64,000 nt of DNA from NCBI GenBank assembly GCA_021186555.1, contig JAJKFL010000006.1, forward strand, positions 28,517,478-28,581,477, read 5' to 3'. A model generated the notes under the pieces. The model ran no database searches, was not told where the DNA came from, and saw nothing but the letters and a program-made list of their open reading frames with translations. This stretch comes from Reticulitermes speratus (Eukaryota > Arthropoda > Insecta > Blattodea > Rhinotermitidae). The translations under genes and the position numbers were made by a program. Position 1 is the stretch's first letter. The number at the start of each line of letters is the position of its first letter. Positions 35,499 to 47,103 of the stretch are shown in pieces.

Positions 35499-35741
35499 AT
35501 GCACATAATTTTAGTAAAAACTGTACCAACACATGCCCAACAGGCAAGACTAACTTACAAACACCACAACATCAAACAAAAACTACAAAGATCTAACGCG
35601 TCCGTATGGTTTAACAAGGTGTGCAGGGCAGAACAACTACAGCCCATATATGTAAATATCCGGGTGAATGGGGACAATAGAAGAAATCATCAAACCAAAC
35701 TAGCAAAAAAGTGCATGTGTTGGTACAGTTTTTACTAGTGT
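35499..35741 (+). pseudogene. Penelope-like element protein fragment (N-terminal region)
   Basis: An 80-residue frame contains ASVWFNKVCRAEQLQPIYVN followed by IRVNGDNRRNHQTKLAKK (about residues 34-71). This matches the pattern I know for the N-terminal part of Penelope-like reverse transcriptases, roughly a/nxWFN..CR...L.P.Y(V/I).I.(I/V)NG.N....T..A. The identification is from memory of the family. The frame stops where the family goes on to its reverse transcriptase fingers, and no catalytic D..YADD block or GIY-YIG endonuclease follows, so it is a dead fragment. ATGCACGGTGAAAA just after it (35750) also follows the hammerhead-like motif at 33.2 kb, tying the two together. Confidence 0.55.
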
Positions 35742-35764
35742 TAATAAACATGCACGGTGAAAAT

Positions 35765-37050
35765 AATATTAAGCGCATAATTTATTTACAATGTGCTTGA
35801 CAATATTTTGTGGCACTCTGGCGACGCACTATCTATAAACACATGTATATTTAACGCAAAGACATCTGGGAATATATATTTTCATACTTAATATGATTTG
35901 GTACAATCTCAACATCAGTTGTCATGAACAGAATCTGATGTGGCTAGTTCGGAACAGGGGACATTGGAAAAATTTATGTCGCGTTGACGAACACTGCATT
36001 TCCACAAAAAGAGTACTTAATGTCTTAGACCTCTATCGGCACAACACAAACCAGAAATAAATCACGTCTTGTCGAAAGGGGCTAGGGAAACGGGTGTTTC
36101 TACTGCAATATAAGACAGATTACAGTGACACAGCTGCCCAATAGTACTGACAAGCTAAAATGTGTGTCGTTTCACTGGTGACAGATTGATATTAGCTATG
36201 CGTGCAGCAAGGTATCGAACATTCTAACACCGTGCTTACTAGACCTGTGCTGCGCAAAACTGAGGTTGCAGGCTGCTGTCTTTAAGTCGGAGAAAGATTA
36301 TGCAAATTATGTGTACCATAAACGTTCCCAATATGCACTCTAAAAAAGGAAGAACTTGAAAAATAAGGAGTAAAATTTTCTAAACTTGTGGGTTAGTTAC
36401 TTTCTTTTTAATCTCATGGCCTTTCGTGTGAGATAGTTAAGAAAGTGACACTGGGACAAATTTTTGTCCGAATACTTCGGACATCCCGCCAATGCTCCAT
36501 ACTCATTTTCACCTTAACATTGTTCTTATCAGAAGGACAAGCAGCCGAAGCCTGGGACCTCCAAATAGGGCAATGCTTTCTGATATTGGGGATCATTTGA
36601 GAGAAAATTGCAATCACAAGGTTTTGTACTTATCTCAGATTTATTATTAAACGATAATTATCAGGTGCTTGTGCCACAGAGCATTACACAATAAAATAAT
36701 TATAAGTACAGAATTAGGAAGTATGAAGTATAAACGACTGTATATTTGAGAATTATATGGATTTGAGTAGAAATACGAGAAGCTTCAAACTGGACAGCCG
36801 ATTATATTACGCATGCATTATTAAAGCCGTTAAACTTTCAGAGGAAAAAAAATTGAAAATTCCTGTGTCTAGGTGCAGATTTTAGAGATAACTTCTTCAC
36901 TGATCCAATATTATATGAACGACAAAAATGGCCTCGTCATTCGATATGACGTGGTTAACACAATATTCACTCTCTATTCCACAGTGTTTCCGGCTATAAT
37001 TTCTGCAGAAAATACATCAACTGCCCATTTCGTATATATTATGAACTAGA
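35765..37050. other. Mostly featureless, possible SINE-C scrap
   Basis: At 36444-36500 the words GTGACACTGGGACA and CCGAATACTTCGG resemble SINE-C (GTGGCATTGGGACA, CCGAGTACTTCGG), but no head is present. The rest is AT-rich DNA. Confidence 0.35.
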
Positions 37051-37058
37051 GGGATTCT

Positions 37059-37298
37059 ATGGCTCCAAAATACGTAACATATTCACAGCACGAATTTGAA
37101 GAATTTCTCAAGAGACGATGTCAGAAAGTATCATGCGGCAATACCGACAAAATCGTAGACACCTTTTATTGCTTAACTGAATACAATTTCAATAAATATT
37201 CACGCCATGAATTTAAAAACTTCTTTAGAGGCTACTTAATAAATATTATGGGCAAGGTGCGATGTTGCAATGCCAACCGAAACATAGGTAATCCTTGA
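37059..37298 (+). CDS. Unrecognised ORF with an internal duplicated motif
   Basis: The 79-codon frame starts at ATGGCTCC and looks more coding-like than its neighbours (charged and aromatic, few rare residues). YSQHEFEEFLKRR (about residues 8-20) and YSRHEFKNFFRGY (about 47-59) are two versions of one motif, Y-S-x-H-E-F-x-x-F, about 39 residues apart. GGGCAAG|GTGCGA at 37255 could be a splice donor, leaving 66 codons as an exon. I recognise no family. A host exon, a domesticated gene or a repeat frame are all possible. Confidence 0.3.
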   Translation: MAPKYVTYSQHEFEEFLKRRCQKVSCGNTDKIVDTFYCLTEYNFNKYSRHEFKNFFRGYLINIMGKVRCCNANRNIGNP

Positions 37299-37299
37299 C

Positions 37300-38330
37300 T
37301 ACTTCATCACAACCGTTGCCACCGGGTAGTCATCGTAACGAACTAATCTTTCAATGTGGTTTCAATAGGAACAATGCGTGATGATTTCAATCACAAAACA
37401 AGCCCTGTAATAACCCGGTAACCACAGTAACGATGCCTTTACAAACTCAATCATTCTCACAACGGTACTACATAAGGCAGATTACAAGCCTTTAACAGAT
37501 TTTAAATCAAAATTACTCTGAACATGTACGTCATGTAACTGTTTATATTTGAACGTCGTATCTGCAATACCGATATACTCGTAGATACCGTTCATTGCAG
37601 CTAATTGCTGCCAACTTTATTTCCCTCACTGGCTACTAGCAACTCCGATGCTACATCTCAATACATAAAACACTTGTTTTGTGAGTGAAGTCACAACCTG
37701 AAACCAAGCGGAATTAAAGTCGACTGACTTGAGCATGCGTAGAGTAGCGCTACATCTGTGACTCCGTTTTCAGCTTTCAGGGTCTTGTTTCATTTCGTAC
37801 TGTGCTACGGTGTACGTGTATTTAGAATATGGAGCGGTGTAAGGGACATGCTCTGAAATTAACTGAAATATTGCTCAGTAACTGAAATGTTCATGTTTAT
37901 TGAACTGCTGTCTCATAATTGTAATTTTGCTTATTAAATGAAATGCTGCATATTAATTGAAATTGTGCCTATCGATTCAACTGTTGCGTATTCATTTAAC
38001 TGTTACGTAATGATAAATTATTTTCAAATAATGCATAGAAACAAAATTAATTATATAATTTTTTAAGTAAAAGTGTATTAAGAGAACATTATTCTTCTTT
38101 CCATTGTAAACATTTTCTTATTTGGCGAGGAATAAAATGGGCTGTCGTTACCCGTTACCTGGCAATCCGTAATTTTAACGGTAGCCATAAGTGTTAATAA
38201 AAAGAGCTGATAAAATTAAATCCCTTCTTCTCTCTTTAAACGGAAGAGTATTAAAGTAAGCTGACGCTGTGCTGATTACATACCACTTATTGTCATGAAT
38301 GAAACACGTGATTTATTTTAGGGGAAAATA
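37300..38330. other. No recognisable feature
   Basis: AT-rich DNA. TTTTCAGCTTTCAGGGTCTTG near 37770 echoes 10785-10803, which may mark an undefined repeat. Confidence 0.4.
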
Positions 38331-38344
38331 TAAGAAGGATTGTT

Positions 38345-38644
38345 GGGCCGTGCCATGGCTCAGGCGGCTAGTCGCCGGCCTCTTACCGCGGAGGCCCGGT
38401 TTCGACCCCGGGGTCAGTCCATGTGGGATTTGTGGTGGACAAAGTGGCATTGGGACAGGGTTTTTTCCCGAGTACTTCGGTTTTCCCCTGTCAATTTCAT
38501 TCCACCCGTGCACCATTGCAAGGAAAAACGAAAAACTAATAATATTCATCATCAACATCATTTTCATCACAGGATTGCACAATAAGCCTCAAGGCTGCAG
38601 TGTGTCCGTAGCATCTGCTGCGGGGCCCTTCACCAAAAAAAAAG
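38345..38644 (+). mobile_element. SINE-C full-length copy
   Basis: The head GGCCGTGCCATGGCTCAGGC carries box A, and CCCGGTTTCGACCCC is box B-like. The body is TGTGGGATTTGTGGTGGACA and GAGTACTTCGGTTTTCCCC, with a CAT-rich segment and an oligo-A end. AGGATTGTT is duplicated at 38336-38344 and 38645-38653. Confidence 0.85.
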
Positions 38645-39324
38645 AGGATTGTTAATAGCCAAGGTTCCCTAGGTCACAAAAACTAATTGAGAGGTCGTTA
38701 CAATGTTAAACGCAGCTCACTTAATGCTCTTAGGTATAGTTACTACTCAGCACGCTCCCCGAGCACACGGATGCATTTTTTCCAGCTTGGCACGAGTTTA
38801 AAATTTCCGTCGGGCAAGAAATTGGGCTACTGCATTCGCGACCATTCACAGAAATTTCGTTTGACCATTGCATTACAGGGAATAAATTGCGAATTTTGAC
38901 ACGTCAGTATTCCAAATTCAACTCGTCCTTGTTTCACATCCGTCCTTGGATGTGCTGCACCGCCTGGTGGGCTCATCATCAGAGATGTCCGTTCGCTCAT
39001 CTTTAAAAGCTGCCCACAATTTTCTGACAAGCTGCATTCTCATTACGACATCTATAAACAAGTCTATTCAACTGCGGTGTTATTTTGACTGGGGAAAAAT
39101 TTGGCCCATAAAAACCGAATCACGATACGAAATTCTTCGCGTGACCAAGTTTTAAAAGTTCTCGGTTTGAGACAAGCGGTCATTTATGCACGATGGGAGA
39201 CATTTATATTCCAATATCGCTGCCATAACATATCTTATTATTTCCTGAATATCTTTCTTTCTTTCTCCCTTTTTTCCTTCTTAGTCTTGACCTCTTCTAC
39301 CTACTCATTTTAAGTGTAGATGGT

Positions 39325-39538
39325 TATTGTTGTACCTGATCACACTCAATGACACACACATACCACACTCGTTAGGACTCCTCTGGACAAGGGATCGGTC
39401 AGTTGCAGAGGACTCTACCTGACAACACACAATATTCACAAGACAAAGACATTCATGCCCCCAGTGGGATTCGAAACCGCAATCCCAGCAAGCGAGCGGC
39501 CGCAAACCTACGCCTTAGACCGCGCGGCCACCGGCATC
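39325..39538 (-). mobile_element. SINE-A copy 8 (3'-truncated)
   Basis: The minus-strand head (GCCGGTGGCCGCGCGGTCTA) and body are present. The GGCTGTCGAGCCAT end and oligo-A are missing. Box B is diverged (GGTTTCGAATCCC). Confidence 0.8.
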
Positions 39539-39954
39539 AGCCTCCTGAATATTATTTGAATAAACGACTTTTGTTACGCCTGTTGCTTGTTACTCCTGAT
39601 ACACGTGCTTCCAAATACCAAAAATAAACTGCTTAATTAACAACAAAAAGTTACAGACTCGGGAAACGTACACAATTGAATATGCATCGTACATTACAAG
39701 TGTTTGGAAACAAGCGCGCTTGCAACTGTTTGAAACTAAACTGTATGACACGTGTGATAAGTTGAAGATATAACTTAAAATGTCGTGACTTCGTTACAGG
39801 TCAGTGTTACGCAAGTGATATCTAGGCTGCAGGGTGTATTGAACATACGCTTTGAGAAAAATCAATAAGCATGCATATAGAATTTCAGTTTGAAACCTCT
39901 TAGCAAACGTATATTAAATAGACTGTACGCATAAAATTGTGGATGGAAGTGAAA

Positions 39955-40304
39955 GAGTGTCAACCACTGCACTGATATTTTAGATGCTGCAGCATTCACC
40001 TACAGAGTGTCAAACACTGCACTGATAATTTAAATGCTGCAGCATTCACCTGCAGAGTGTCAACCACTGCACTGATATTTTAGATGCTACAGCATTCACC
40101 TGTAGAGTGTCAACCACTGCCCTGATAATTTAAATGCTGCAGCATTCACCTGCAGAGTGTCAACCACTGCACTGATATTTTAGATGCTACAGCATTCACC
40201 TGTAGAGTGTCAACCACTGCCCTGATAATTTAAATGCTGCAGCATTCACCTGCAGATTGTCAACCACTGCCCTGATATTTTAGATGCTACAGCATTCACC
40301 TGCA
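39955..40304. repeat. 50-bp satellite, seven units, alternating A/B types
   Basis: Seven head-to-tail units of exactly 50 bp start GAGTGTCAACCACTGC. One type has GATATTTTAGATGCTAC and ends CACCTGTA; the other has GATAATTTAAATGCTGC and ends CACCTGCA. Units 3 and 5 are identical, and units 4 and 6 are identical. The array therefore has a 100-bp higher-order period, grown by duplicating dimers. Units 1, 2 and 7 are more diverged. Each unit carries ATGCTGCAGCAT or a variant, a 12-bp palindrome. Confidence 0.95.
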
Positions 40305-40309
40305 GACTC

Positions 40310-41250
40310 TGATGAAAGCACAAAATCTCAAGATACTGAAAATTACCAAGCTACACTGCGTCATATCCGAGATGCCTCTAGTTATTCTTAAAACTAACGG
40401 CCTTAAAAACCTCCTGTCGTACAGAATATAATTTTCCAGCAGGGGTTCGCAGTGGCATCTCTTTTAGGAACGCTTTCAGAAGCATTTATATTTCTGATAA
40501 CCTGCTCTGTAGGCCTCAGGATAGAAATCAGTATTTTGACTGAAATCCTAATTGTCTTCAGCCTGAACGTCACAACTTTGTAGAGAAAAGCGAAACAGCT
40601 TTTCTTATAACATTTCTTCCAGAATCCTTCTAACATCACAGCAAAAATCAATAACATTTCACAGAGCTGAATAATGTAATGAATATTAGAATTTCTATAT
40701 CTCATCCGCTGAATATAATAACAAGGAAAATGTGGAATAAGAGACTAGAGGACAAAGTTTGAAACACCGGGAAACCGAGCAGCCATGAGTATATTACATC
40801 AAAGGAAGCATGGGAATAGCAGTCTATGAAGAACCTTATATGTCACATGATCACTGTACGGTCTAAGTTAATTTTGGTTATATTACATTACCTAAGCACA
40901 CGTGTTTAAACATACTAACCATGAGAATACTGAGAAAAACTGTAACACATCATGTCAGTGCGCAGACCGAGCGAAATCTTGGGCGTGCGGGGTAGAGTAG
41001 AGAAAATTAAATTAGAAGAGTAAAAACGTTTATTCATTTTTACAGTGCAAAACTTACAAATGAACAAGAAATATTAATTTACTCGTATGTTCCTTTAGTT
41101 TGCAGAGTCGCTGAAGCATGAAGTTGATCACTGACCTACATATCAAGTGCCGAGAACAAGAATGAATGGAGCTGGAATCCCACTCCAAAATATGACACCA
41201 CATCGTGCACTTTATTTTATTTTATGTTACAAAGTTTATCAGCATAGCAT
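40310..41250. other. No recognisable feature
   Basis: AT-rich DNA. The 100-codon minus frame at 40403-40705 has no domain I can name. Confidence 0.4.
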
Positions 41251-41258
41251 TTTAAAAA

Positions 41259-41557
41259 AGGTAAAGCAATCCCAATAGAGGCCTGAAAAGACCCTTAGGG
41301 TTCCAGGAGGTTGAGGCTCCCAGATATCTAGACAATTGGCACATGAAGGTTGTAAGGTTGTCAGCCCTAGGCACAGGCCGCCTTTACCCCCCAGGAAATA
41401 TTCCTGGTATTCATTTCTGTTAGAGGCTGAGTCGAGCCCAGGCCCATAGTGCGACCGAAAGGATTATGTCAAGGAAAAATTCCAATGACACCATCGGCAA
41501 TCGAACACGTGACCTTCCGACTTGTAGCGTAGTGCCTCAACCATCTGTGCCACCTTT
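41259..41557 (-). mobile_element. SINE-B copy 2
   Basis: Minus-strand copy: the tail GGTAAAGCAATCCCAATAGA on plus, TCTAGACAATTGGCACATGA in the body, and the head CTTGTAGCGTAGTGCCTCAA then CCATCTGTGCCACC. The box B region GGTTCGATT is diverged to GTGTTCGATT. Confidence 0.8.
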
Positions 41558-42175
41558 CTCCGTTTTATTTGCATCTACCTAACAAACTACGGTGTCACAT
41601 TAACCCAGACAACCACAATCAAAATTTCAAGGTTGTGAAAACTCAAATGATAGTAGTTAGGACCAAAAGATGCAGTCGGATGGACAGGATCCTGGTTTCG
41701 TGTTCGGAGTTCAGGCACCCAAATTTTGGCCCTGAAATCGGCTGTAATTACTAAGCTTTGTGTTTTTCCGCAATACACCCATGCACCCATGCAAAATGCC
41801 GGATATTACTTCAAATTAGGCCATGAACGTATCAGTACACGTTCTTTTAAATTCATTCGCTTCTAATCATTATAAACATGGATGCTATTTATTCTGAGCT
41901 ACTCAAGCGTTCGTTAAATGAACCATACTCGTATATAAATAAGTTAATCATTATCAGCCAATTAGAACCGCGATAAAAGTATTTCCAGATATACGAAGAA
42001 AATGAAGTACATATCAAATCCAATAATTGTTCAAAATAAGGGTCCAGTATTTAATGATGTAAACATTATCGTATTTCAGGGCCTTTTAAAGAAACGTGGT
42101 AAAACCTGTTGTGAATTGAAGCACGCAAGACTAGTGCAATAGTTTGCAGAAATAAAGGGCCCTTTTATGCGCTTT

Positions 42176-42420
42176 ACGTGTCTGTCTGTCTGTCTGTCTC
42201 TCCGACCGTGTAGTACGTTTATCCAACCATGCCTGTCCGCTTATCGTGTTTTCCGCTACATAAAATAATATCTGTCGGTAATTAATTATCTGGTAGCAGA
42301 ACGAGGCAGTTCGACACCACCTACCACTGGAAAAATCTGGAACCCACTTAATCTGCCACCATCCCCCGGAAACATATTTTGTAACATTCATCACAGCACT
42401 AAACTTCAGCATATCAGGAT
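42176..42420. other. Undefined repeat with a (GTCT)n run
   Basis: A GTCTGTCTGTCTGTCT run begins it, like the GCGCGTTCGC family, but the following sequence is unrelated to that family. It may be another non-autonomous repeat. No boundaries are visible. Confidence 0.25.
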
Positions 42421-42523
42421 ATATGAAAAATAAGTCAACTGTGTATTTATTCCATTAAAAAATAGATATATGTAATACGAAATTCTTCGGACAAATATTT
42501 ACCTAAACTTACACAAATAGGTA

Positions 42524-42607
42524 TGTTATTAAAATCAACAAATAAATATGAGTATATAATAAAGTTTCATACACTTATTTGCATTTGTTGGTTTTAATAT
42601 CATAACT
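42524..42607. repeat. Short inverted repeat
   Basis: TTATTAAAATCAACAAATAA is mirrored by ATTTGTTGGTTTTAATATCA about 35 bases later, leaving an AT-rich loop. Confidence 0.55.
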
Positions 42608-42609
42608 TA

Positions 42610-43980
42610 TATTTCAATGCACAGTTATGGATCATTTACGCAAGTAGGTCTAAAGCCCCCCAAAAAACTGTTTTATACATTTAGACCATAAAGGTACTTA
42701 CTGCGTTTTTAAGACATGCCGCAGAATCTCAGTTCCCCTCCCACACAAAACGTCGTGTATTTCATTATATTGTCTTTTTTTGTTTATATAGTATCCATGC
42801 TTTACATAACGAGTGGCCTAAAATTTAGATGTCCATCCCCGGGTTCTTAAAGTTTTATATGATGCAAGTACACGCTGCTCTAATCATAGGCCTCTTAGTG
42901 ACTATTATGAGAAAAAGTTTTCAACCCCTGATAATTCAGCACTGTGGATGTTAATATCGCATACACAACGTAAGGATCTTCGTATTAAACGGATCCCGTG
43001 CTTAGTGTGTCTGCATGTTAAACCCTAGAACAGTAATATTTGTAGGAAGAGCAATGAAGCTATTGAAAAGTTGCGGGCTATAAGCTGTTTAAAAACCTGT
43101 TAAGTTGTAACAAAATATAAACCTAACAATACAACCTCAATTTAACAAAATCCTTTCAACACAACGTGTAACAAAAGAAAGAAAATTAAAGGAGAAGGAT
43201 CGACACGTGTCAGACAAAAGCAACTCATCTAGGAATTGGCGCTTACACATGCGCAGATCTGCACTTCTGACGTAAATGCAAGACTGCTTCAGGTACCATC
43301 TCTTGGTTCGCCTACAACATCTATTTACAGACTAAACGCCAAGTATTGATTTGTAGAATGTTCGTCTACACAGCAAAGTTTAGACAACACTTTGGGACTC
43401 AGATTTGTAGCCCAGAAAGGAATTTTTGTAGTACAACTTAACATGGTAACCGATCCGTTTGCTAAGGCGATATGAATGCTAGTATAGAGATTCAAGATTC
43501 GCCGTTCTTATGGCCAACCTTATAAGTAACTTGAACCAACAAACGAAGGCTCGTAAGAATATGTATCACAATGGCCACTAATATGTGAGTAACCGCTCAA
43601 TTATTCGTGGTAACTCGTGACAGCCCTCAAGTTCAGCTTTGCTTCCCTTCATTTCTCCGCTCACAGTTCACAGCGCTGTAAACCCGAAATGAAAGTCCAC
43701 TGTATGGCAGAAATTGTCGCAGCAGAACGAACAGCAAGAACTCTCAATCCAGTGTTTGCCTGGGAACACTGAGAAACACCATAAAGCCCTCAGTCACGGT
43801 ATTCCATTTTCTAGCAGAGATTCAAACCGCTTATCTCCTGGACACAGTTACCGCTACAATAACCTGCTCTATATGAGGAAAAGGGTATCGAAATGCCGCA
43901 GCCTTGCATAACGTAAAGAAATAGAATATTACAACTAGCTCACATGTCACGTCCCGTAAAGCATAAAAAAATCTGCTATG
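42610..43980. other. No recognisable feature
   Basis: AT-rich DNA. The frame at 43714-43911 (plus) has no domain. Confidence 0.4.
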
Positions 43981-43989
43981 GCGTAAATC

Positions 43990-44075
43990 TGAATATTATC
44001 CAGTAGTAGTAGTAGTAATAATAATAATAGTAGTAGTAGTAGTGCTAATAGTAGTAGGAGCATCATCATCATCGG
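43990..44075. repeat. AGT/AAT/ATC triplet microsatellite (LINE tail)
   Basis: Imperfect AGT, AAT and ATC triplets lie directly at the 3' end of the minus-strand LINE below. They resemble the triplet tail of the 3.7-kb LINE. Confidence 0.85.
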
Positions 44076-44084
44076 CACTACAAC

Positions 44085-45463
44085 TCATAGAGTCTTTGCC
44101 TCCTTCAGAGGTTTCCTCCATTCTTCACAGTTCATAGCTGTTGCGCACCAACTCCTTATTCCCAGCAAACCTTGCATCCTCCCCACAGCATCTCCCCACC
44201 TGGCGCGCGGTCTTCTCACTTTTCTTGGTCCTTCCGGTTGCACATACATCAGTCTCCTAGGCATAGAATTTTCCCCCATTCTTGTAATATGACCAGCCCT
44301 TCGTAATCTTCCAATTCTGATTATCACCGAGAGTCTGGGCCCTTTAAAAATAACACAGAATTCTTTATTATATCTACACCTCCATTGATCACGGTCCTTT
44401 ACAGGGCCATATATTCTTCGAAGAATTTTCCGTTCAAATACATCCACCATCTTCTCAGTCATTCGGGATAGCGTCCAACACTCTGTCCGGTACAAAACTA
44501 TTGGACGTACCGGCGTCTTACATAGTGAGATCTTCGTAATTCTGGACACAAAATTAGATTTAAAGTACTTCTGGAGGCTGAAATAACATCAACTTGCTAC
44601 TGCAATTCTATTTCGAACTTCCTCTGTTATATTATTATCCTTAGTATATACTGTACCAAAATAGGTAAAAATATGTACATGTTCAAAAGTGTATGGCTCT
44701 GTTTCCAAAGTAGGCACATCCAACAATCTCCTTGTATTCATAGCCACATATTTTGTTTTATTCTGATTTATCTTGAGCCCAATCCTCACAGCTACACTTT
44801 CTAAGGAGCGAAAGCCTTCTATCAGATCTCTACATGTTCTAGGTATTAGAACTACATCATCTGCGTAAGCAATTATTTGCACTAATTTTGTAAATGTATG
44901 TAATTTAGTTTGTATACCTGAATCTATAATCACCTTTTGTAGGGCTACGTTAGAAAGGAGACATGCTAAAGCATCTCCTTGCTTCAACCCATTAGTTACC
45001 TCTAGTGGATCTGAAAAAGAGTTCTGCAAACGTACGAGTATACTAGATGATGAATTTTCCATTGTTGCTGTCACAATTCTGGTCAGCTTTCTGGTATGCC
45101 TAGTTCATTCATCAATTTATACAGCTGCTTTCTAATAATCGAATCATACGCTGCTTTAAAATCAACAAACAGGAAGTGTATTTCAGTTTCACTTTCTTGC
45201 GCCTTTTCTAGAATCTGTCGTATGATGAACAGGGCGTCAGTTGTTGATTTACCGGGTCGGAAGCCATACTGATATAATCCAATTTTCTCTTCAGTAGGAG
45301 CATCAGTAACAAACATAACGTTCTCTTCCTTAGTGGCAATATATCTAAAATTTTCAGACATAAAATTTAAACAATATGAAATTAAATTAAAAAAGCATGT
45401 TGCAACAATAGCAAAATGTAATATCTTTACACAATTACGATTTTGAGTATCCAAAGAGACCAA
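44085..45463 (-). pseudogene. Decayed LINE reverse transcriptase and C-terminus
   Basis: Read on the minus strand in three pieces. Piece 1 (45463-45083) has GFRPGKSTTDALF and LFVDFKAAYDS, the reverse transcriptase motif A with its catalytic D. Piece 2 (45074-44589) has NGLKQGDALACLL (motif B), IIAYADDVVLI (motif C, YADD, about 44867-44856), and KINQNKTKYVAMN. Piece 3 (44549-44085) has RPIVLYRTECWTLS, FERKILRRIYGPVKDRDQWR, RLRRAGHITRM, RRPRARWGDAV and ends EWRKPLKEAKTL. A frameshift near 45085 separates pieces 1 and 2. Pieces 2 and 3 are in one frame, interrupted by a TGA at about 44589. Sequence above about 45310 no longer fits the family, so the endonuclease half is missing. It is a 5'-truncated, dead non-LTR retrotransposon; I do not assign a clade. 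Confidence 0.9.
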
Positions 45464-45479
45464 AATAAGCTGTATGAAT

Positions 45480-45571
45480 CAGGCCCCAATTCTACTCAAA
45501 ATCCTGCAAGACTCGTATAAACTATCAGGCCCCAATGCTACTCAAAATCCTGCAAGACTCGTATAACTTTT
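45480..45571. repeat. Two-copy 46-bp tandem duplication
   Basis: CAGGCCCCAATTCTACTCAA and CAGGCCCCAATGCTACTCAA start two adjacent 46-base copies, nearly identical. Confidence 0.9.
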
Positions 45572-45632
45572 AAGATTGTCATGGCGGATGTTCAAATGAT
45601 GTCCTTAAGGGTCCTTCCACCATGCCGGATAA

Positions 45633-45682
45633 TCACCCTGAAGATGGAAGTAACTCATCCTACAAAACGTCGGAACAAACTT
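45633..45682 (+). ncRNA. Hammerhead-like motif (G12 changed)
   Basis: CUGAAGA (45642-45648), UGGAAGUA...UCCUAC, AAAA, CGUC, GGAAC. CUGANGA and the ACGUC stem III and cleavage site are intact, but GAAA reads AAAA. Stem I is not clear next to the core. Confidence 0.45.
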
Positions 45683-46139
45683 ATCGTGCATGGTGTTAAG
45701 ACCCCGAAAACCCTCATTTTAATTACCCGACTTGGCACTATACAGATGCTGGCTCAGTGCCATGCGTCTGACTTTAAATCGGAAATGTACCAGTTCGCAC
45801 CTCGGTCGGCCTGGCTGACACAGCTGAGACTCATCAGGCATTTCCTCGAGGACTTCCTGACTACAGTATATAGAGCAGACAACGGCCACCATTCATAACG
45901 ATCATCGTTAAATCGCTGTAGAGGAATAAACTTTGAATTGTTGGCACCGCTGTTAAATAAACAATACTGTTGGGATTTAGGAGCTAACATTTAACATATC
46001 ATTATACCATCATTAATAGTCTGATTACAGGGGAACAACACCAAAATATCAAAATGAGTAACTCATCTTAAAATCAGGTAGAAGATAACAGACTGAGTGG
46101 ATGTCAAAATCTCACAGATCGTGTCACACATTGTTGACC

Positions 46140-46185
46140 CCCCCCCCTCTCTCTCTCTTATATATATTTTTTTTCTTATATATTA
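46140..46185. repeat. C-run, CT and TA microsatellite
   Basis: A C run, then (CT)n, then (TA)n and T-rich sequence in succession. Confidence 0.85.
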
Positions 46186-46316
46186 CTAGTTGACATTGAT
46201 AATTTATGATAATTCGGAGAAACGTCGTTCACTAGACAGGCAACAAATGCATCACAAAAATATAACTCGATCAGTAAGATCTTTAATTCCACTCAGTAAA
46301 ACGGAATGACACACTT

Positions 46317-46815
46317 TTAGGCGCGTTCGGAAAATTTCGAAAAACGACAATTATTCATTCGTCATTTCTGCCTGACTGTCTGTCTGTCTGCCTGCCTGTC
46401 TGTCTGTCTGTAGGTCTGTCTGTCTCTCTGCCTGTCGGTCTGTCTGTCGCGTCCGTTCGCATGGAACAACTCGGCTCTCACTAGACAGATCTTCATGAAA
46501 TTCGATATTTGAGTATTTGTCGAAAAGCTTTCGAGAAAATTAAAGTTCCACTAAAATCTGGCAAGAATAACGGCTGCTTTACATGAAGACCTATGTACAT
46601 TTATGATAATATATCGCTCATTTCTTCTTAGAATGAAAAACTTTTGACACAATTTGTAGAGAAACTCAAAACACATATTTTATATTCAGTAACTTTTATT
46701 TCGAAGATCGTGCCGTTTATGAGATAATGTGGAAAAATATGATAGAGCCGGAGAGGCCACAGATGACAATATAATAAGGCGCATGCGCATTACATGCTGA
46801 ATAACTAAGGCTAAG
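46317..46815 (-). repeat. GCGCGTTCGC-family repeat, copy 7
   Basis: Minus-strand copy with an expanded (GTCT)n block (46375-46450). It has AACTCGGCTCTCACTAGACA, GTTTATGAGATAATGTGGAA and the perfect palindrome GCGCATGCGC (46779-46788). The 5' end past about 46815 is replaced by the tandem array below. Confidence 0.8.
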
Positions 46816-46992
46816 ACTTTAGAGGTGGACGGAACTGGCTGTGATCCTGCGCAATGGCGAACTTTAGAGGTGGACGGAACTGGCCGTGATCCTGCGCAAT
46901 GGCGGACTTTAGAGGTGACGAACGGCTGTGATCCTCGCAATACGACTTTAAGAGTGAAGTAAACTGGCTGTGATCCTGCGCAATTGCGGACT
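46815..46992. repeat. ~46-bp tandem repeat, four units
   Basis: GACTTTAGAGGTGGACGGAA with CTGTGATCCTGCGCAATGGC recurs four times. Units 1 and 2 are nearly identical; units 3 and 4 carry small deletions. It begins where the family repeat above stops. Confidence 0.9.
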
Positions 46993-47103
46993 ATTGATAC
47001 TGTCATGACTGAACCTCGATTATGTTACCAGAGATCAACCATAAAAAATTTACAAGTGATTTTTTCCTATTTGCATAAAATATAATATATAAATAACAAA
47101 TCG

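Noticed and set aside
39955-40304. CRISPR array
   Set aside because: The 50-bp units are contiguous with no unique spacers; it is a satellite in a eukaryotic genome.
46686-47006. 106-codon minus ORF with repeated VRHCAGSQPV
   Set aside because: It is a translation of the 46-bp tandem array and the flanking family repeat.
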